Assembly: GCA_913778905.1 (NCBI GenBank)
Contig: CAJYYA010000001.1
Location: 1-64,000 of the forward strand
Source: an uncultured Naasia sp.
GTDB taxonomy: Bacteria > Actinomycetota > Actinomycetes > Actinomycetales > Microbacteriaceae
Length of the DNA stretch: 64,000 bases
Reading direction: 5' to 3'
Made by a program: the position numbers and the translations under genes. The notes beneath the pieces are model-generated. The model did not search any database, was not told the origin of the DNA, and worked only from the letters and a program-made list of their open reading frames with translations. Positions 61,172-64,000 of the stretch are shown one piece after another (within the stretch, counting starts at the first letter, position 1; each line of letters begins with the position of its first letter).

Positions 61172-61331
61172 GAGGGACCATTCTTCCAGTTCCCACCGCG
61201 CCCGCAGCTTCCTCGACGCCCTCGTCCTCCCTGACGTGAGGACGCCGGACCCAGGACGCCCCGACTCACGACGCCCTCGAGGATGTACGGGATCGTCCGC
61301 GAGGGGGATGCGGCACACGGGGCGGGCTGGC

Positions 61332-61337
61332 TAACGT
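61332..61337 (+). promoter_or_regulatory. Leaderless-type -10 box of ABC exporter operon
   Basis: TAACGT is six bases before GTG 61344. Confidence 0.5.
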
Positions 61338-61343
61338 GGCCGC

Positions 61344-62387
61344 GTGGCCGACTCCGGAATCGAAGCTGTCTCCCTCTCCCGCCGCTTCGGGGCGGTGAAC
61401 GCGTTGCGCGACGCGACGTTCACGGCGCCGTTCGGAGCGGTGACCGCTCTCATCGGACCCAACGGGTCGGGCAAGACGACGCTCATGCTGATCCTCGCCT
61501 CGCTCCTCGCACCCGACTCGGGCACGGTGCGCATCGCCGGGCACGACCCGCTCGTGGACGCCGCCGCGGTCCGCCGGACGATGGGGTGGATGCCCGACGT
61601 CCTGGGTACGTGGGGCGGTCTGACCTCCCGCATGGGGCTCGAATACACGGGCCGCCTGCACGGTCTCCCGCTCGACGTGTCGCGCGCCCGAGCCGATGCG
61701 CTGCTGAGCAGAGTAGGGCTCGAGACGTTGGCCGACCAACCCGCACGTGTGCTCTCGCGCGGGCAGAAGCAGCGACTCAGTCTCGCGCGGGCGCTCATCC
61801 ACGACCCGCAGGTCCTGCTGCTGGACGAACCCGCCAGCGGACTGGATCCGTCGGCGCGGGTCGACCTGCGCGACCTCGTCAGAGAACTGGCCGCGGAGGG
61901 CAAGTGCGTGCTCGTGTCCAGCCACGTGCTCGCGGAACTGGACGAGATGGCCGATGGAGCGGTCTATCTCGACGCCGGTGCGACGGTGAGCGCGGAGCGG
62001 CTCGACCGCGCCCGCACGAGCCTCCGCTGGTGGCGCGTCCGGGCACTCGACCACGCGGAGACCGAGGTGGCGCTCCGCCGGATCGGACTCGTCGACAGCC
62101 AGATCAGGCACGATCATCTGGGGGTACTCGCCCCCGTGCGCGACGAGACCGACGCCGCCGCCCTGCTCACCCGCCTCATCGCAGAGGGCGTCCGCGTGAC
62201 CTCGTACTCCCCCGCCGTCGGCGACCTCGAACACACCTTCCTCGACCTCACCTCCCGCCGCGACGACGACGTCGTTCCGCCTCGGCCGGCGGATCCCGCG
62301 TATCGGGCGGACGCATCCCCGCCTCCGTCCACGACCGCCTTCCAGCGCCCCGCACGCGACGACAGCACCCCGGAGGAGGACCGATGA
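61344..62387 (+). CDS. ABC transporter ATP-binding protein
   Basis: The 347-residue ATPase of the multidrug/antibiotic-export type has Walker A GPNGSGKT (38-45), signature LSRGQKQRL (about 136-144; Arg replaces the usual second Gly) and LLLDEPASGLD, then the switch His (SSHVL). Residues 215-347 form a C-terminal extension ending in a Pro/Ser/Asp-rich tail. It drives the permease encoded next, with which it overlaps (ATGA). Confidence 0.92.
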   Translation: MADSGIEAVSLSRRFGAVNALRDATFTAPFGAVTALIGPNGSGKTTLMLILASLLAPDSGTVRIAGHDPLVDAAAVRRTMGWMPDVLGTWGGLTSRMGLEYTGRLHGLPLDVSRARADALLSRVGLETLADQPARVLSRGQKQRLSLARALIHDPQVLLLDEPASGLDPSARVDLRDLVRELAAEGKCVLVSSHVLAELDEMADGAVYLDAGATVSAERLDRARTSLRWWRVRALDHAETEVALRRIGLVDSQIRHDHLGVLAPVRDETDAAALLTRLIAEGVRVTSYSPAVGDLEHTFLDLTSRRDDDVVPPRPADPAYRADASPPPSTTAFQRPARDDSTPEEDR

Positions 62388-63427
62388 GCTTCACCGACGC
62401 GATCCGGGTCGTGGTCTCGCTCGAGTTGAGACAACGGGTCCGAGCGAAGTCCTGGTACATCCTGCTGGGCGTCTACGTCGTTATCGTCGCGGCCATCAGC
62501 ATCCTGCTGCTCGTCGCGCTCCCGGCCTTCGGCTGGGCGGGCGGTGGCGGGGTGCTGTCGACCATCGTCTACTTCGTGCTGCTCCTCGGCACCCTCGTCA
62601 CCCCGGCGCTGAGCGGCAACGCCGTCAACGGGGACCGTGCCGAGGGGACGCTCGCGACGACGCAGGTGACCCAGGTGAGCAGCACCGCGCTCATCCTGGG
62701 CAAGTTCCTCGCGGCCTGGATCAGCGCGCTGGCCTTCCTCGCGGCGTCCGTGCCGTTCCTCGCCCTGTGCTTCGTGGTCGGCGGGGTGGCCTTCGACACC
62801 CTGCTCGTCTCGCTCGTGGTGCTCGTCTTCGAGCTGGGCGTGGTCGCGGCCGTGGGGGTCGGACTCTCGGCTCTGCTGACCCGACCGATCTTCTCGATCG
62901 TCGTCACCTACCTCGTGGTGGCCGCACTCTCGATCGGGACGCTCATGGTGTTCGTCCTCGCCGGCATCGCCACGCAGAGCACCGTCACGTCGACCACCCG
63001 CTACCAGGACTACTCGGGCTCGAACGGTGAGAGCGTGTGCAGCCAGTGGGAGACGACCACGTACACGACGCCGCGCTTCGATCCCTACTGGAGCATCCTG
63101 ATGGCGAATCCCTACGTCCTCCTCGCCGACGCGACCCCCACCCAGTACAACGCGCAGGGTGATGTCGAGGATCTGTTCGGCGGGATCAAGGTCGGCGCCC
63201 GGCAGGCTCAGATCGCTCCGGAACTCGACCGGCGATACGACTACTGCGACACGACGGACGGATATCCGGAGTCGAAATCGGCGAAGCAGGTCGTCGACAG
63301 CACGGTTCCGGGCTGGTTCGTCGGCGGGCTCATCCACCTGCTGCTCGGGGCGGGGATGGTGGGGCTCGGCATCCGCGCCACTCGGACGCCCGCGAGGAAG
63401 CTCGCGACGGGGAGTCGCATCGCCTGA
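62384..63427 (+). CDS. ABC exporter membrane protein
   Basis: The 347-residue ABC-2-like permease has a cytoplasmic start (LELRQRVRAKSW), six helices at about 26-50, 58-78, 105-130, 140-160, 170-198 and 318-338, and a large loop (about 198-310) with two cysteines (ESVCSQWE and YDYCDTTDG). That loop lies between helices 5 and 6 and is probably outside. Substrate unknown. ATG 62384 follows GGAGGAGG. Confidence 0.88.
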   Translation: MSFTDAIRVVVSLELRQRVRAKSWYILLGVYVVIVAAISILLLVALPAFGWAGGGGVLSTIVYFVLLLGTLVTPALSGNAVNGDRAEGTLATTQVTQVSSTALILGKFLAAWISALAFLAASVPFLALCFVVGGVAFDTLLVSLVVLVFELGVVAAVGVGLSALLTRPIFSIVVTYLVVAALSIGTLMVFVLAGIATQSTVTSTTRYQDYSGSNGESVCSQWETTTYTTPRFDPYWSILMANPYVLLADATPTQYNAQGDVEDLFGGIKVGARQAQIAPELDRRYDYCDTTDGYPESKSAKQVVDSTVPGWFVGGLIHLLLGAGMVGLGIRATRTPARKLATGSRIA

Positions 63428-63465
63428 GCCGCCGGCAGCGACGTCCTGTGGTCGCCGCGACGGCG

Positions 63466-64000
63466 TCAGTCGGGCCGGCTCGCGGCGGCCTCCGTCGAGC
63501 GGATGTCGTCGCCGAGCCGACGGATCGCGGATCGGAGCGCTCGCTCCGCGTCGAGTCCCTGAGCGCGGGCGCCCTTGACGAGCTCGAGGAGGGCGTCGCC
63601 GAGGGTCGGCTCATCGAGCGATCGAGCCCTGTCAGCCGGCGAGACGTCGACCCCGACGTCGGCGGCACGGCCGAGGACCTTCTGAGCGAGCGCGAGTGCC
63701 GGCATCCCCATCGGGACTCCGTCCAGCACACTGGTGCGTTCCGCCTTCTCGCGACGCTTCAGCTCGATCCACTGGTCGCGGATCTCCTCCGTCGTGGTCG
63801 CCGTCGAGTCGCCGAACACGTGCGGATGCCTGGAGCGCATCTTCTCGGCGACGCCGCGCGCCACGTCGTCGATGTCGAAGCCCTCGTCGGTCCGGGTCGA
63901 CGCGATATCGGCGTGGAAATACACCTGGTAGAGCACATCGCCGAGCTCCTCGCGGAGGTCGTCTGGGCTCCCGGTCTCGATCGCCTCGATCAACTCGGCG
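63466..64000 (-). CDS. mazG: Nucleoside triphosphate pyrophosphohydrolase MazG (C-terminal part)
   Basis: Only the 3' portion is in the window. The gene runs off the right edge, with about 178 codons visible. LREELGDVLYQVYFHADIA contains the ExxD-type metal motif. RHPHVFGD, the WIELKRREK stretch and DGVPMGMPALALAQK follow, all typical of MazG. It hydrolyses aberrant NTPs (house-cleaning). It lies on the same strand as eno, with a 4.9-kb insert between them. Confidence 0.93.
   Translation of the reverse strand, partial: AELIEAIETGSPDDLREELGDVLYQVYFHADIASTRTDEGFDIDDVARGVAEKMRSRHPHVFGDSTATTTEEIRDQWIELKRREKAERTSVLDGVPMGMPALALAQKVLGRAADVGVDVSPADRARSLDEPTLGDALLELVKGARAQGLDAERALRSAIRRLGDDIRSTEAAASRPD

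Noticed and set aside
61283-63427. 714-residue plus-strand frame joining the ABC ATPase region to the permease
   Set aside because: Its first half is an out-of-frame shadow of the ATPase; the permease has its own GGAGGAGG and ATG overlapping the ATPase stop.

Overview
The window is GC-rich (roughly 70 %) chromosomal DNA from an actinobacterium, most likely family Microbacteriaceae. The evidence is the frequent GTG and TTG starts, many 4-base stop/start overlaps, the actinobacterial gene strings ispH / xseA-xseB / DUF4245 / fumC / phoH, uppS-hemolysin III-DUF4307-greA and eno-divIC-DUF501, and a recurring TAnnnT box six to eight bases upstream of start codons that have no Shine-Dalgarno sequence. 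I could not fix the genus. There is no prophage, insertion sequence, integrase, CRISPR array or rRNA.

Layout. 40-394: tandem REP-like palindromic repeats. 400-6903 (minus): an amidohydrolase followed by a peptide/opine-type ABC importer (binding lipoprotein, two permeases, one double ATPase). 7246-10287: adenine/adenosine deaminase and a PPC (DUF296) protein, then a PucR-type regulator on the other strand. 10447-13605: GAF-PP2C phosphatase, nucleoside deaminase, a small unknown protein, and a SugE/Gdx-type guanidinium exporter preceded by a guanidine-III riboswitch. 13651-17582: YchF GTPase, then a coupled trio of TAT-exported metallophosphoesterase, lipoprotein and six-TM protein. 17791-20931: an LpqY-SugA-SugB-like trehalose importer without its ATPase. 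21114-28579: RmuC, GlpX, and an acid-sugar cluster (DUF1537 kinase, MHS-family transporter, GntR/FadR regulator, SAF-domain dehydrogenase) headed by a perfect FadR-type operator. 28729-29754: class II aldolase.

29858-46000 is mostly conserved actinobacterial core: DUF6264-like, IspH, XseA/XseB, DUF4245, beta-carbonic anhydrase, FumC, PhoH, DUF427, class V aminotransferase, short-chain prenyl transferase, hemolysin III, DUF4307, GreA, TPM-domain protein, PspA, threonine ammonia-lyase. 46862-53282: AI-2E transporter, YcaQ/AlkX-type glycosylase, HtpX, LemA, and a large Ig-like/multi-TM surface protein. 53354-53427: a tRNA with a UAA anticodon but a short variable loop. 53472-58603: type II NADH dehydrogenase and the eno-divIC-DUF501-subtilase run. 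58843-64000: a MarR regulator with palindromic operators and a small membrane protein, HisS, an ABC exporter pair, and the C-terminal part of MazG.

How the parts relate. Central carbon metabolism is well represented (GlpX, FbaA, Eno, FumC). Purine or nucleobase salvage is suggested by two deaminases beside a PucR regulator. Local regulation can be read from palindromes (GntR, MarR) and one riboswitch. The most informative points are the riboswitch-exporter pair, the odd tRNA, the operator-regulator pairs, the unassigned metallophosphoesterase trio, and three families of non-coding hairpin repeats.
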